A stretch of DNA of 64,000 nucleotides, from contig NZ_CP081150.1 of assembly GCF_019665765.1 (NCBI RefSeq), positions 2,232,001 through 2,296,000 of the forward strand, in the 5' to 3' direction. Source of the DNA: Deefgea tanakiae (GTDB taxonomy: Bacteria; Pseudomonadota; Gammaproteobacteria; Burkholderiales; Chitinibacteraceae). The notes beneath the pieces are model-generated. The model did not search any database and was not told the DNA's origin. It was given only the letters and a program-made list of their open reading frames with translations. Shown here one piece after another: positions 1-8,262 of the stretch; positions within the stretch are counted from its first letter, which is position 1, and every line of letters begins with the position of its first letter. The position numbers and the translations under genes are program-made.

Positions 1-1015
1 AAGCCAATCCACCCGTGATCAATGGCCGCCCTGAATGCCCCAAGGTCACCCGCGTGACGAACGCCAACAACATGCAGCAAAAAAAGCCCAAAGTCAGCGC
101 ATGCAAAGGTGCGAATCCTAAACCCACATAACCGCTCAATCGCAAAGTCTCGCTGATGGCCGATAGCAGCATCGCAATTCCCGCCCAAGCGAAAGCAGCA
201 TGCAACATAGCCAGCAATTTCACTTTGAACGATTGACGTAAATCCCAACGCCAAGTGGTGTACAACAACACACCTGCCATCACCGAATCAACAACAAGGG
301 TATTTAATTCAAGGCTAATGAATACAATGCGTAGCAATGAACACCCTATTAATGTATACAGCCACCAACTCGGCCGCCACGGGCTATACGGCTGCAAAGC
401 CGTGCCAGAGAAAAACGGAATCATCCGATGACTCACCGTCAAAAACACCGGCAGTAGCAAACCCCAGACGCCAATCTGAACCGACCACAACCACGCAGCG
501 GTACTTCCTGTTGCCGCCCAAAATCCCGCGATGGCCATGCCAAGCAAGCCCAATGTGAACGCCAACGCAATCACTCGCGCATGCAGTTGATCTTTCACTT
601 GGCTGCGTTTGATCGCACTCAGCCAAATCCATAATGCGGCCGACCATGCGATAGCTTGCAAGGCAATGCCCAGCACCAGCAAATGGGTATTAACTGCTGA
701 AGCAAGCACTAAAATGCCGCCAATTAAATACCCCAGCATGACTGGCGCATAACGCGACAAATTCGGACTACTCACACTCAACCAACGCGGCCCAGCGGTA
801 TAAATAAATCCCAACATGAACAGCGGGAAAAAACAGTACGTCATGCTGTAGCCATGCAAAAACATCGGCACGACTGCGCTTGGCAAAGCGACACCTTGCC
901 AGCGCCCGAGCATGTGCGCGCCCCACCAGATAAAACTCAGCAAGAGCAGCACGCCACCAGCCAGAAAACCCAGTCGATGCGGCGCTGCGATAGTTTGTTT
1001 GAATAAGGTATTCAT
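1..1015 (-). CDS. nnrS: NnrS family heme/copper membrane protein, 3' part cut by window edge
   Basis: The minus-strand frame opens at an ATG at 1013-1015 (MNTLFKQTIAAPHRL) and stays open to base 1, giving 338 codons; the C-terminus lies outside the window. The protein is a multi-pass membrane protein with many hydrophobic segments. Near the window edge it has VTLGHSGRPL, a hallmark of the NnrS family. NnrS proteins protect against nitrosative stress and belong to NO-responsive regulons. It lies 16 bases downstream of a DUF2249 gene on the same strand and near nsrR, so the context agrees with the name. The exact biochemical activity of NnrS is not settled. No frameshift is visible in the part present. 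Confidence 0.9.
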   Translation of the reverse strand, partial: MNTLFKQTIAAPHRLGFLAGGVLLLLSFIWWGAHMLGRWQGVALPSAVVPMFLHGYSMTYCFFPLFMLGFIYTAGPRWLSVSSPNLSRYAPVMLGYLIGGILVLASAVNTHLLVLGIALQAIAWSAALWIWLSAIKRSQVKDQLHARVIALAFTLGLLGMAIAGFWAATGSTAAWLWSVQIGVWGLLLPVFLTVSHRMIPFFSGTALQPYSPWRPSWWLYTLIGCSLLRIVFISLELNTLVVDSVMAGVLLYTTWRWDLRQSFKVKLLAMLHAAFAWAGIAMLLSAISETLRLSGYVGLGFAPLHALTLGFFCCMLLAFVTRVTLGHSGRPLITGGLA

Positions 1016-1031
1016 CTAGCGCCCCTAAGAG

Positions 1032-1316
1032 TTAACCGTTGCAATGGCCGCAACACGGCGCACCCGTGCTGGCATCGCTGATTTTTTCAATTTTGACTTG
1101 CCATAGCTCAGGCCCATCTTGCAGGTATTGCCACGTAAACGCGCCAGCAAAACGCACGGCAAACTGTGCCTGCAATGGGCTTGGACGGTGGTCGTTCACC
1201 AACTCCATCGCCTCACCAGCCTTTAATGCTTCAAAGGTTTTGAATATCAAAGCATGCCGATCAATCGGTGCGATGGTACGAACGTCGATGTACTGAACAC
1301 GGTTTGTTGGGTGCAT
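1032..1316 (-). CDS. DUF2249 domain protein with C-terminal cysteine motif
   Basis: This 94-residue protein starts MHPTNRVQYIDVRTI and holds the DUF2249 signature, an N-terminal DVR segment followed by a (F/L)E.L..GE..ELVNDH.P block near residues 27-46. DUF2249 proteins are small, SirA/TusA-like in fold, and often sit with NO and nitrite genes; their function is not established. The C-terminus ends APCCGHCNG, a short cysteine/histidine cluster that could bind metal (inference). A GAGGA ribosome-binding site precedes the ATG. It is the first gene of the likely DUF2249-nnrS operon, and its promoter lies under a palindrome at 1335-1357. Confidence 0.85.
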   Translation of the reverse strand: MHPTNRVQYIDVRTIAPIDRHALIFKTFEALKAGEAMELVNDHRPSPLQAQFAVRFAGAFTWQYLQDGPELWQVKIEKISDASTGAPCCGHCNG

Positions 1317-1334
1317 TTTGAATCCTCACTCTTT

Positions 1335-1357
1335 AATGTGTAAATTATATACATATT
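1335..1357 (-). promoter_or_regulatory. Probable NsrR operator over the DUF2249-nnrS promoter
   Basis: A 23-base imperfect palindrome has two 11-base arms that match at 9 of 11 positions (AATGTGTAAAT against AATATGTATAT, one central base). A perfect minus-strand -10 hexamer TATAAT lies inside it (1344-1349). The -35 is weak. NsrR binds imperfect 11-1-11 palindromes of this AT-rich type, and nsrR is the next gene. Repression relieved by NO is the natural reading. NsrR binding itself is inferred. Confidence 0.6.
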
Positions 1358-1467
1358 AAAATAACATGAAGATTCTAGTCGAATCAAGCGCAGCAAACCC
1401 TATCTAGCGCTCAACTGCGCAAAATCAAACATCAGTAACGTTCAAAGATCCTTCTGCTCAATTTGTC

Positions 1468-1905
1468 TCATCGACTCTGAACAAATATGGCATTGAGCTC
1501 AGTTGGATTAGTAATTAAATCCGCCAAGCGATAGCCATCGAGTACGGCATAAAAAGCTTGCATCGCCTCATGCAAAATCCCCTTCAAACGACAAATCCCG
1601 CCAATGCTACAGGTAGAGTGTTCACGATCAAAGCACTCCACCACCGGGCTATCTGCCTCGCTCAAGCGCACCAAAGCCCCCACGCTAATCTCGCTCGCAG
1701 GCCGCGCCAACCGCATACCACCGCCCTTGCCTCGCGCTGTTTCAATAAAGCCATTGCGCGACAAAAAATTCACCACTTTCATCAAATGGTTGTCGGAAAT
1801 ATCGTAAGCACTGGCAATTTCAGCACGCGTCACAATGCCACCACCTTGCACGCCGACATAGATCAGTGTGCGCAAGCAATAATCGGTAAACACATTCAAG
1901 CGCAT
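1468..1905 (-). CDS. nsrR: Rrf2-family nitric-oxide-sensing repressor NsrR
   Basis: An N-terminal winged helix-turn-helix ([18 protein letters not shown], then a recognition region around [17 protein letters not shown]) is followed by three cysteines at about residues 91, 99 and 105 in a C-x7-C-x5-C pattern. This spacing is the iron-sulfur ligand arrangement known from NsrR. NO damages the cluster and relieves repression. I take the second of two adjacent ATG codons (1905) as start because family members begin MRL and the upstream GAG is better spaced from it; 1908 is the alternative. Downstream lie DUF2249 and nnrS, typical NsrR targets. IscR is less likely, given the neighbours and the cysteine spacing. 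Confidence 0.9.
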   Translation of the reverse strand: MRLNVFTDYCLRTLIYVGVQGGGIVTRAEIASAYDISDNHLMKVVNFLSRNGFIETARGKGGGMRLARPASEISVGALVRLSEADSPVVECFDREHSTCSIGGICRLKGILHEAMQAFYAVLDGYRLADLITNPTELNAIFVQSR

Positions 1906-1930
1906 CATTCAGTCTCGGATTTTAATAGTG

Positions 1931-1948
1931 GCATTTATTATACATCTT
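1931..1948 (-). promoter_or_regulatory. nsrR promoter with NsrR-like half-site
   Basis: Read on the minus strand, this stretch gives AAGATGTATAATAAATGC. AAGATGTAT matches the known NsrR half-site (AAGATGYAT), and it overlaps a perfect -10 hexamer TATAAT (1937-1942), 26 or more bases upstream of the nsrR start. The second arm is weak. Autorepression is inferred. Confidence 0.45.
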
Positions 1949-2174
1949 CAATCAGCACCGACATGGAAAACCTCAGTGGACATACTTATTTCTATTTACG
2001 TGCCTTATACTGGTCCTTTATTTACTGTTATTGGATGGCGAAAATAGATTTTTTTGTGCTGAACTTGCTAATCACAACAATCGCGGAAAGTGTTGGACTG
2101 CATTTCATTTAGCCCAACGTGCGGCTCGTTTTATATTCGGAAACGCTCAGCATTTACAATCAAGGGGTGTAAAA

Positions 2175-2447
2175 ATGAATGAAAACATTATAGAAATTGG
2201 CGGAATTAATTTAAATTATCTTGATGTAAAAAAATACTGGGTAGATTCTGAATCACCAGAAGAAAAGGCAATCAAAGACAAACATCAAGACAATAACTAT
2301 CTTGCTGGCTTCTTGTCTATATTAGTTGCTGGTCTGATCAGTGCATACATGTCGCAAATGAAAGGCAATTCGCCACAAAAAAATATCTACACATCAAAAC
2401 CAATCAAAATACTACTTACTGCTTTTCAGAAGATGAAATTGACATAA
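2175..2447 (+). CDS. Small hypothetical protein with one membrane segment, probably frameshifted near its end
   Basis: The family is not recognised. Start MNENIIEIGGINLNYLDVKKYW is supported by an AAGGGG ribosome-binding site. The 90 residues include one hydrophobic segment (LAGFLSILVAGLISAYM, about residues 50-66). A run of seven A at 2377-2383 seems to break the frame: one more A would give a charged, protein-like tail (TTYCFSEDEIDIKDALLKLKQ-type ending) that stops at 2474-2476, directly before the strong ribosome-binding site of the next reading frame. As written, the protein ends in a less protein-like IKILLTAFQKMKLT. Either a real one-base loss, slippage at the A tract, or a sequencing error would explain this. 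Base use is AT-richer than in neighbours, suggesting transfer. Confidence 0.5.
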   Translation: MNENIIEIGGINLNYLDVKKYWVDSESPEEKAIKDKHQDNNYLAGFLSILVAGLISAYMSQMKGNSPQKNIYTSKPIKILLTAFQKMKLT

Positions 2448-2483
2448 AAGATGCACTCCTTAAATTGAAACAATAAGGAGGCA

Positions 2484-2687
2484 ATGGCACCGTAGCGCTG
2501 AGGTCGTTTTGGGTCGATCACTGAAATCCAAAAGCTGTTCCTCATCATTGAGCAGCCCAAATACTCACCCTATCACCTAAGCGATGCAGCGCATATTGAA
2601 ATGCGGTGCATCGCCAGCCGACAGATTAGCCAATGGGAGCAGGCCAATCTGCCTACATCAGCATCAGCCAGCCAAGGTATTCAGTAG
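2484..2687 (+). pseudogene. Decayed small gene with two early in-frame stops
   Basis: An AAGGAGG ribosome-binding site precedes an ATG at 2484, but codons 4 and 6 are TAG and TGA. The same frame then runs on as an ordinary-looking protein (GRFGSITEIQKLFLIIEQPK, continuing with HIEMRCIASRQISQWEQANLP) to a stop at 2685-2687. Single C-to-T changes (CAG to TAG, CGA to TGA) would account for both stops. The family is not recognised. It directly follows the small gene ending at 2447 (or 2476 if its frame is restored), so the two were probably one operon. It overlaps the 3' end of chrA, which converges on it, by 24 bases. Confidence 0.45.
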
Positions 2688-4013
2688 CAGTCCAAGCAAA
2701 GCACTGCTTGCAATCACTTCAATCACACTGCGCTTCAATTTGAATAATGCCAATGCCGCCAACAGCACTAATCCAGCCGCGGTAAAATCAAACTTTGGTG
2801 GCAAGCCTTGTGGCCACAGCACATGAAATGCAAAAAACAGCGCCAAATTTACGATGACCCCCACCACGGCTGCGGTAATTGCAGTCAGCGGCGCAGTCAA
2901 TTGCAAGTTATTGTGCGTCGACTCGACCAACGGACCTCCGGCTAAAATAAAAATAAATGACGGCAAAAATGTAAACCATGTCACAACACAGGCGGCGATC
3001 GCGCCAGCCAAAAACACCTGCTCAGGCCCGAGAAAAGCGTTTAAATACCCACCAATAAACCCGACATAAGCCACCACCATAATCAAGGGCCCCGGTGTCG
3101 TTTCACCTAAAGCCAGACCATCCATCATTTGGGTCGCACTCAACCAGGCATAATGTTCAACTGCGCCTTGAAACACATACGGCAGCACCGCATACGCACC
3201 ACCAAAAGTGAGCAAAGCGGCCTTGCTAAAAAATAGCCCCATCTGTGTCAAAATATGTTTCACACCGTATATCGCCATGAGCATTATTATTGGCAAGGCC
3301 CAAAGCAATACCCCAGACAGCAATACAATTACAAATCGCCGTAGTGAAAATTGCGCATGTGCCTGCTGAGGTGTTTCATCACCAATCAGGGCCGCGCCGT
3401 ACGACTGCAGACTGGCAGCATGCCCTCCGCCTATTTGAAACCAGTTAGGCGCAAATCGCCCCCCTAACCAGCCAACGATGGCTGCGAAGATGACAATCAA
3501 AGGAAACGGCACTTTCAACACAAAAATGGCTAAAAATGAAGCGGCGGCAATCGCCCAAAGCGCTTTATTTTTTAATGTCCTTGAGCCGATTCGAAAGGCA
3601 GCATGCAGCACAATCGCAACGACCGCAGGTTTAATGCCGTAAAACAGGCCCGCAATCAGCGGCAAATGCCCATAGGCAATATAAACCCATGACAAGCCAA
3701 TGAGTATCAGCAGCGATGGCAGTACAAACAAGGCACCGGCAGCAATACCGCCCCATGTTTTATGCATTAACCAGCCAATATAAGTAGCCAGTTGCTGCGC
3801 CTCAGGACCGGGTAATACCATGCAATAGTTCAAGGCATGCAAAAAACGACGCTCAGAAATCCAGCGCCGATTTTCAACTAGCTCTTGGTGCATCAATGAA
3901 ATTTGTCCAGCAGGGCCACCAAAGCTAATCAAACCGAGTTTCAACCAAAACCAGAAGGCTTGCCAAAAAGACACCGGGGTAGGAGGAATATCTGGGTTAA
4001 TTTCGGGGTTCAT
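2664..4013 (-). CDS. chrA: Chromate transporter ChrA, two-domain (long) form
   Basis: The protein has about 449 residues and two homologous CHR halves. The first carries the GLISFGGPAGQISLMH motif near residue 27; the second carries LTFGGAYAVLPYVF and LGETTPGPLIMV. These are the conserved signatures of CHR-family transporters, which export chromate using the proton gradient. About ten or more hydrophobic segments are visible. I take ATG at 4013 (MNPEINPDIPPTP) over a TTG 27 bases upstream. Members near heavy-metal loci confer resistance, but here no other metal genes flank it, so the true substrate is uncertain. Its 3' end overlaps a decayed gene on the other strand. Confidence 0.9.
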   Translation of the reverse strand: MNPEINPDIPPTPVSFWQAFWFWLKLGLISFGGPAGQISLMHQELVENRRWISERRFLHALNYCMVLPGPEAQQLATYIGWLMHKTWGGIAAGALFVLPSLLILIGLSWVYIAYGHLPLIAGLFYGIKPAVVAIVLHAAFRIGSRTLKNKALWAIAAASFLAIFVLKVPFPLIVIFAAIVGWLGGRFAPNWFQIGGGHAASLQSYGAALIGDETPQQAHAQFSLRRFVIVLLSGVLLWALPIIMLMAIYGVKHILTQMGLFFSKAALLTFGGAYAVLPYVFQGAVEHYAWLSATQMMDGLALGETTPGPLIMVVAYVGFIGGYLNAFLGPEQVFLAGAIAACVVTWFTFLPSFIFILAGGPLVESTHNNLQLTAPLTAITAAVVGVIVNLALFFAFHVLWPQGLPPKFDFTAAGLVLLAALALFKLKRSVIEVIASSALLGLLLNTLAG

Positions 4014-4054
4014 TACAAACAACCTATCTATGCTCAACAAAAAGCCAAGCCTGA

Positions 4055-4084
4055 ATAAAAAAGCCCCGCTCGATCAGCGGGGCT
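4055..4084 (-). terminator. Rho-independent terminator of the OmpA-domain gene
   Basis: A 9-base perfect stem (AGCCCCGCT, 4062-4070, pairing with 4076-4084) with a 5-base loop is followed on the minus strand by a T run. It lies 20 bases after the stop of the gene at 4105-5007. Confidence 0.85.
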
Positions 4085-4104
4085 GGTGTGAATTTAATCA
4101 ACTC

Positions 4105-5007
4105 TTACTGAGCAAACTCAATGCGGCGGTTTTTCTGACGACCTTCTTCAGAGCCATTGTCCGCAATCGGCATTTCTTGGCCCATACCCACAGCCACCAA
4201 TTGCTCGCCTTTCACACCAAATTTAATCAGCGTGATCCGCACAGAGGCTGCACGATCTTGCGATAGTTTTTGATTCGCAGCAGGCTCACCCACATTATCG
4301 GTGTAACCCAAAACGCGAATAACACGACCATCTTCGAGCAAGAATGCGGCGATTTCTTTCAGGCGAGGCTCAGAAGCTGCACTGACTTCAGCAGAACCGG
4401 TCGCAAACTCAATCGACTCATTGAGTAAGACACCGTCATTCCAAACACTCAACTGAGCATCTTCAACGACATTGAGTTGGCTCAAAACCGCTGCGCCCGG
4501 TTTAAACCATTGGCCCAAACCTAAATTGACGCCATCACCGAGTTTTGCACTACCGGCTTCACCAGCAAAAGTGACTTTCTCGTCAGCCAGTTTCAAATCA
4601 AACGCTTTGAGCTGCTTTAAGCGAGAGAATATCTCGATTGGGCGACCCGCCCACCAAAACGCTGGCGCACTGGCATCCACAGTAATTTGATCGACAACAT
4701 TACTTGCGCCCCACAACAAACGAGCCGGTTTCAACAAGCGTTGTTTACTGGCTTCATCTGCGGCACGACCCGTGAAGGTGATTTTGCCGTCAACAAATAC
4801 AATGTGCATATCACCCAACACAAATTCTTTAGTAGCCGATGCGACCGAGCTCGCTGCGGCAACTGGTTTTTGTTCTGCAGTTGGTTTCAATGTCGTAACA
4901 AACAAAGCGGCACCAATGGCAATCGCACTGACCACCAAGCCCACCGAAACGCCAATTTTTTCTTCTGTATTTAACACCGTCAGATCCCCGATAAATTGAA
5001 TCGGCAT
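4105..5007 (-). CDS. OmpA-family C-terminal domain protein with N-terminal membrane anchor
   Basis: The 300-residue protein has an N-terminal hydrophobic segment (about residues 19-40, VSVGLVVSAIAIGAALFV) that would anchor it in the inner membrane or act as a signal. A BON-like middle (residues 60-110, VFVDGKITFTGRAAD) follows, then a C-terminal OmpA peptidoglycan-binding domain from about residue 190 with GYTDNVG, NQKLSQDRAASVR and KNRRIEFAQ. The domain binds the peptide side chain of peptidoglycan. It resembles the YiaD/ArfA style of architecture. It has its own terminator downstream and no obvious operon partner. Confidence 0.85.
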   Translation of the reverse strand: MPIQFIGDLTVLNTEEKIGVSVGLVVSAIAIGAALFVTTLKPTAEQKPVAAASSVASATKEFVLGDMHIVFVDGKITFTGRAADEASKQRLLKPARLLWGASNVVDQITVDASAPAFWWAGRPIEIFSRLKQLKAFDLKLADEKVTFAGEAGSAKLGDGVNLGLGQWFKPGAAVLSQLNVVEDAQLSVWNDGVLLNESIEFATGSAEVSAASEPRLKEIAAFLLEDGRVIRVLGYTDNVGEPAANQKLSQDRAASVRITLIKFGVKGEQLVAVGMGQEMPIADNGSEEGRQKNRRIEFAQ

Positions 5008-5121
5008 GATGCCATAAATTGATGAAACTTTTACTTATGCCAAGTGAATTTAATTTCACGACCAGACAGAAAAACCATGCAAAAACGAAGATTAATCAGC
5101 AACAAAACCACCAAACTGCTT

Positions 5122-5406
5122 TCAATTAAGTAGCAAGAGAGGAATTCGTTTTCTTTGCTCCATACAATCGCTATCCCCTGCCGCGTATTCTCGACAAATC
5201 CAAGGTCTTTGTGAATAAATGGTACAGAGCATCGTACTGCGATTGAGCGCAGCGCACCAACCATCGGCGAGCCGAAGCATGATTTCACCGCCCCAGGCAT
5301 CTTGTTCCACAAATTGCGCGGGCACCTCATCATCACCTGCAATCAACATGACTTCTAATTGGCAACAACACGCTTTACAGCTACTACAATTTACTTCGGT
5401 GGACAT
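5122..5406 (-). CDS. YkgJ-family cysteine-cluster protein
   Basis: This 94-residue protein begins MSTEVNCSSCKACCCQLEV. The C-x2-C-x2-CCC block at the N-terminus and later cysteines (GWCAAL, MLCTIY, WICREY, SDCMEQ) match the YkgJ / UPF0153 family, proposed to bind a zinc or iron-sulfur centre; no activity is established. The start at 5406 is chosen because an AGGAG ribosome-binding site lies eight bases upstream; an ATG 33 bases earlier lacks one. It sits alone between the OmpA-domain gene and a LysR regulator, all on the minus strand. Confidence 0.75.
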   Translation of the reverse strand: MSTEVNCSSCKACCCQLEVMLIAGDDEVPAQFVEQDAWGGEIMLRLADGWCAALNRSTMLCTIYSQRPWICREYAAGDSDCMEQRKRIPLLLLN

Positions 5407-5492
5407 TACGCTCCTATATGACGACGTATATGAATGCAATCATTAATAATAAAGACCTACATAAACATACATCATGCATTATTCATATTTGA

Positions 5493-6431
5493 CTAGCGAA
5501 TATACGGCAATGCAATTTCATCACTCCGTTTTGCGCCAGCAGTGACTGTTCGGCACAAATCTAAAAAAGCCGTGATCCCCGCCGTGCGGTATTTTTGCTT
5601 GTGCAGCACAAAATGAAATTGCCGTGCCAAATCCATCCCCGCCACAGGCAATTCGACCAAGCTGCCACGGCGAAACGCCTCTTTCAGTGCCAAACGAGAA
5701 ATACAACCAATGCCCAAGCCCGACTCAACCGCGCGTTTAATCGCCTCGGTGTGCTCCAGTTCAAGCCGAATATCGAGCTTGGATTGCACATGACGCATTG
5801 CATAGTCAAAAGTCTGCCGCGTTCCCGAGCCCGGTTCGCGCACAATCCACGATGCCGCTATCAAATCATCAACGGTAATCGCCTGTTGCTGTGCTACTTT
5901 GCTGGCCAAAGGATGTTCAGGCGCGGCGAATACCGCCAACTCGTCAGCAATCCAAGGAATAACCTCTAGATCAGGATGCTGGCAATCTCCCTCAATCAAG
6001 CCTAAATCCAGTTCAAAATGCGCCACTTGCCGCACAATATGTGCAGTATTGTGCACGCCCAACGAAATCCGGCATCCTGGGTGCTGGCGCATAAAATCAC
6101 CGATCAACAAAGTCGCCAGATAATTACCGATGGTTAATGTCGCCCCCACCCGCATTGGGCCAAAGCCAGAGCGCCCCGCCAAGAGCGCATCAATTTCAGC
6201 AGCGTGATCAAGTAGCTGCATAGCCTGCGGTAGCAATAAGCCGCCTAACTCATTGAGCTGCAATCGTTTACCAATTCGATCAAACAAGCGCCGCTCATAC
6301 ACCCGCTCGAGTTCCGCCAATGCCGTACTCGTCGCCGATTGGGATAAGCCCAGTTGTTCAGCGGCCCGAGAAACACTCTCGCCACGCCCGACTGCGACAA
6401 AGACTTCAAGTTGACGTAAAGTAAATCTCAT
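5493..6431 (-). CDS. LysR-family transcriptional regulator (YeiE/CbbR-like)
   Basis: The 312-residue protein has an N-terminal winged HTH (MRFTLRQLEVFVAVGRGESV, then SRAAEQLGLSQSATSTALAELE) and a LysR substrate-binding domain from about residue 90. REPGSGTRQTFDYAM and ESGLGIGCISRLAL are typical of the YeiE/CbbR branch. Start 6431 is supported by AAGGTG upstream; an upstream in-frame start would add a hydrophobic stretch not seen in the family. Its effector and target are unknown. It is divergent from the diguanylate cyclase at 6637, with about 205 bases between, so it may act on that promoter, but LysR proteins also control distant genes. Confidence 0.88.
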   Translation of the reverse strand: MRFTLRQLEVFVAVGRGESVSRAAEQLGLSQSATSTALAELERVYERRLFDRIGKRLQLNELGGLLLPQAMQLLDHAAEIDALLAGRSGFGPMRVGATLTIGNYLATLLIGDFMRQHPGCRISLGVHNTAHIVRQVAHFELDLGLIEGDCQHPDLEVIPWIADELAVFAAPEHPLASKVAQQQAITVDDLIAASWIVREPGSGTRQTFDYAMRHVQSKLDIRLELEHTEAIKRAVESGLGIGCISRLALKEAFRRGSLVELPVAGMDLARQFHFVLHKQKYRTAGITAFLDLCRTVTAGAKRSDEIALPYIR

Positions 6432-6636
6432 ATCAACACCTTGAATACTTATTAAACATATCATCGGAATGATAAATATAGCAGCACAACTCAGCAAGCA
6501 CTAAAACCCGCCAAAATCCTGCTAATTTGCGTAAGATAATAAAATCATGCTTTTTTGTGACTTTTGATTGATTTTTCAAAGCCTAGGTCACTAAATAAGC
6601 CTATATTTGTATCCTTAAACTCTGCGCTCTCAGCCA

Positions 6637-8262
6637 ATGCCAGATTCAAGCACTGCCATCACACAACTCGATCAATGGATTAAAGAAGCCCGCAGCTGGT
6701 TTGTGCCAGATTGCGCCAAAACCATTGAAATCCTGCAACCGGCCTGCCAACTTGCTCACGACATCGGCGATTCTGCGCGCGAAGTGCAAGCACTGTTGCT
6801 GATTTCAAAAAGCCAATGGGCGCTAGGGCAATTAATTGCAGGCAATCAAACGATTGAGCAAGCCGAGCCCTTGGTGCGCGAATTAAAAGACCCACGACTC
6901 CAAGCTGAGTTTGAAAATGCACGAGCAGATTTATTACTAGCCAATAGTCAGTATTCACAAGCACTCAAAGCTTGGAGCATATGCCTCAAACAGGCCTTAA
7001 GCATTCACGCTTACCATCTCTACGTGGAAGCCTGCCTTGGCATTGGTAATATTTTCACCGCACAAAATAAACACGGTGATGCACTGCAGTGGCATGAAAC
7101 GGCACTTGAATTTGCAAAAAAGACCACCGACCATGAATTGCTGGCCGAGAGTTTTTTACATGTCGCCGCCGATCTCATTCACCTGAAAGAATACGAGCTC
7201 ACGCTAGAGCTCTCCAAAATGGGTGAGCCTGTGTTTCTAACCAGCCAGCACAAAGCTTGGTTAGCTGACTGGTATAGCTACCGAGGCGAAGCCTACTTTG
7301 AGCTTGGTAAACATACCGAGGCGCAAGCCTGGCTGCATGCCGCTTGGGACTTAAATCAGAATCTTGATTATTTGTGGAGCCAATCAATTAATTTAATGGC
7401 GCTCGGACGAGTTTATATCGCGCAACGCCGCATGGATGAGGCCAAAGACTATTTATTACGCGCTCTCCAAACCATAAAGACTTTTGGCGCTCACACACTG
7501 CTATTGCGTGTTTATGCCCTATTGGCTGATTTAGGTGAAGCCAAACAAGACTACAAAATGGCGTGGGAGTTTCGCCGCCAGTACCATGAGCTGGCGATTC
7601 AAGACGCGCAGCAACTGGCCAAAGAAAAACTCACCAATGCGCTTGAACGCCGCATCAAAGATCTCGACTCACAATTATTTGTATTGCAAACGCGGCAAGA
7701 AAACATTCTGCTTCGGCAACAAAACTCGGCCGATACAGAACTCCTCCAAACACTGCGTAATGCCACTTTACAAGACCCACTCACGGGAGCGAGCAATCGC
7801 CGACATCTCGATCAAGAGATGCCACTGATGTATCAGCGCTGCAATGAAGAAAACCGGCCCTTGACGATACTGATGGTGGATTTGGATCATTTCAAACGAG
7901 TCAATGATCGTTTCGGGCATCCGATTGGGGATGATGTGATTCGCAGCACTGCAGCAATTTTGCTGCAATCTTGCCGTGGCGGCGATTTAGTCGCACGTTT
8001 TGGTGGCGAAGAATTCGCCCTACTACTGCCAGGCGCAGCGGGGACTACCGCGGTTGATGTCGCGGAACGGATTCGAAAACGGATTGAAACCTTCGATTGG
8101 CAACAATTTCATCCTGATTTAAAAGTGACTAGCAGTATTGGTGTGGCAGAAATGAATCAAGAAGCCAACGCGGCAGAACTACTCAATTGCGCCGATCAAG
8201 CACTATACCAAGCAAAAGATAAAGGCCGAAATCGAGTGGAGTTTTTTAATGACAACAGATGA
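6637..8262 (+). CDS. TPR-repeat diguanylate cyclase (TPR-coiled coil-GGDEF)
   Basis: The 541-residue protein has no signal peptide. Residues about 15-330 are tetratricopeptide-like helical repeats (for example AQNKHGDALQWHETALEFA, SYRGEAYFELGKHTEAQAW). A charged coiled-coil linker follows (about 330-375), then a GGDEF domain. The active site is GGEEF at residues 456-460, and RGGD at 447-450 sits exactly five residues upstream, so the inhibitory I-site is intact. The enzyme should make c-di-GMP from two GTP and be product-inhibited. The TPR part probably senses a protein partner. Its last 14 bases overlap the next gene, which encodes a similar TPR protein without the cyclase. Confidence 0.92.
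   Translation: MPDSSTAITQLDQWIKEARSWFVPDCAKTIEILQPACQLAHDIGDSAREVQALLLISKSQWALGQLIAGNQTIEQAEPLVRELKDPRLQAEFENARADLLLANSQYSQALKAWSICLKQALSIHAYHLYVEACLGIGNIFTAQNKHGDALQWHETALEFAKKTTDHELLAESFLHVAADLIHLKEYELTLELSKMGEPVFLTSQHKAWLADWYSYRGEAYFELGKHTEAQAWLHAAWDLNQNLDYLWSQSINLMALGRVYIAQRRMDEAKDYLLRALQTIKTFGAHTLLLRVYALLADLGEAKQDYKMAWEFRRQYHELAIQDAQQLAKEKLTNALERRIKDLDSQLFVLQTRQENILLRQQNSADTELLQTLRNATLQDPLTGASNRRHLDQEMPLMYQRCNEENRPLTILMVDLDHFKRVNDRFGHPIGDDVIRSTAAILLQSCRGGDLVARFGGEEFALLLPGAAGTTAVDVAERIRKRIETFDWQQFHPDLKVTSSIGVAEMNQEANAAELLNCADQALYQAKDKGRNRVEFFNDNR

Noticed and set aside
2031-2174. Upstream extension of the small membrane protein
   Set aside because: No ribosome-binding site there; AAGGGG at the internal ATG 2175 fits.
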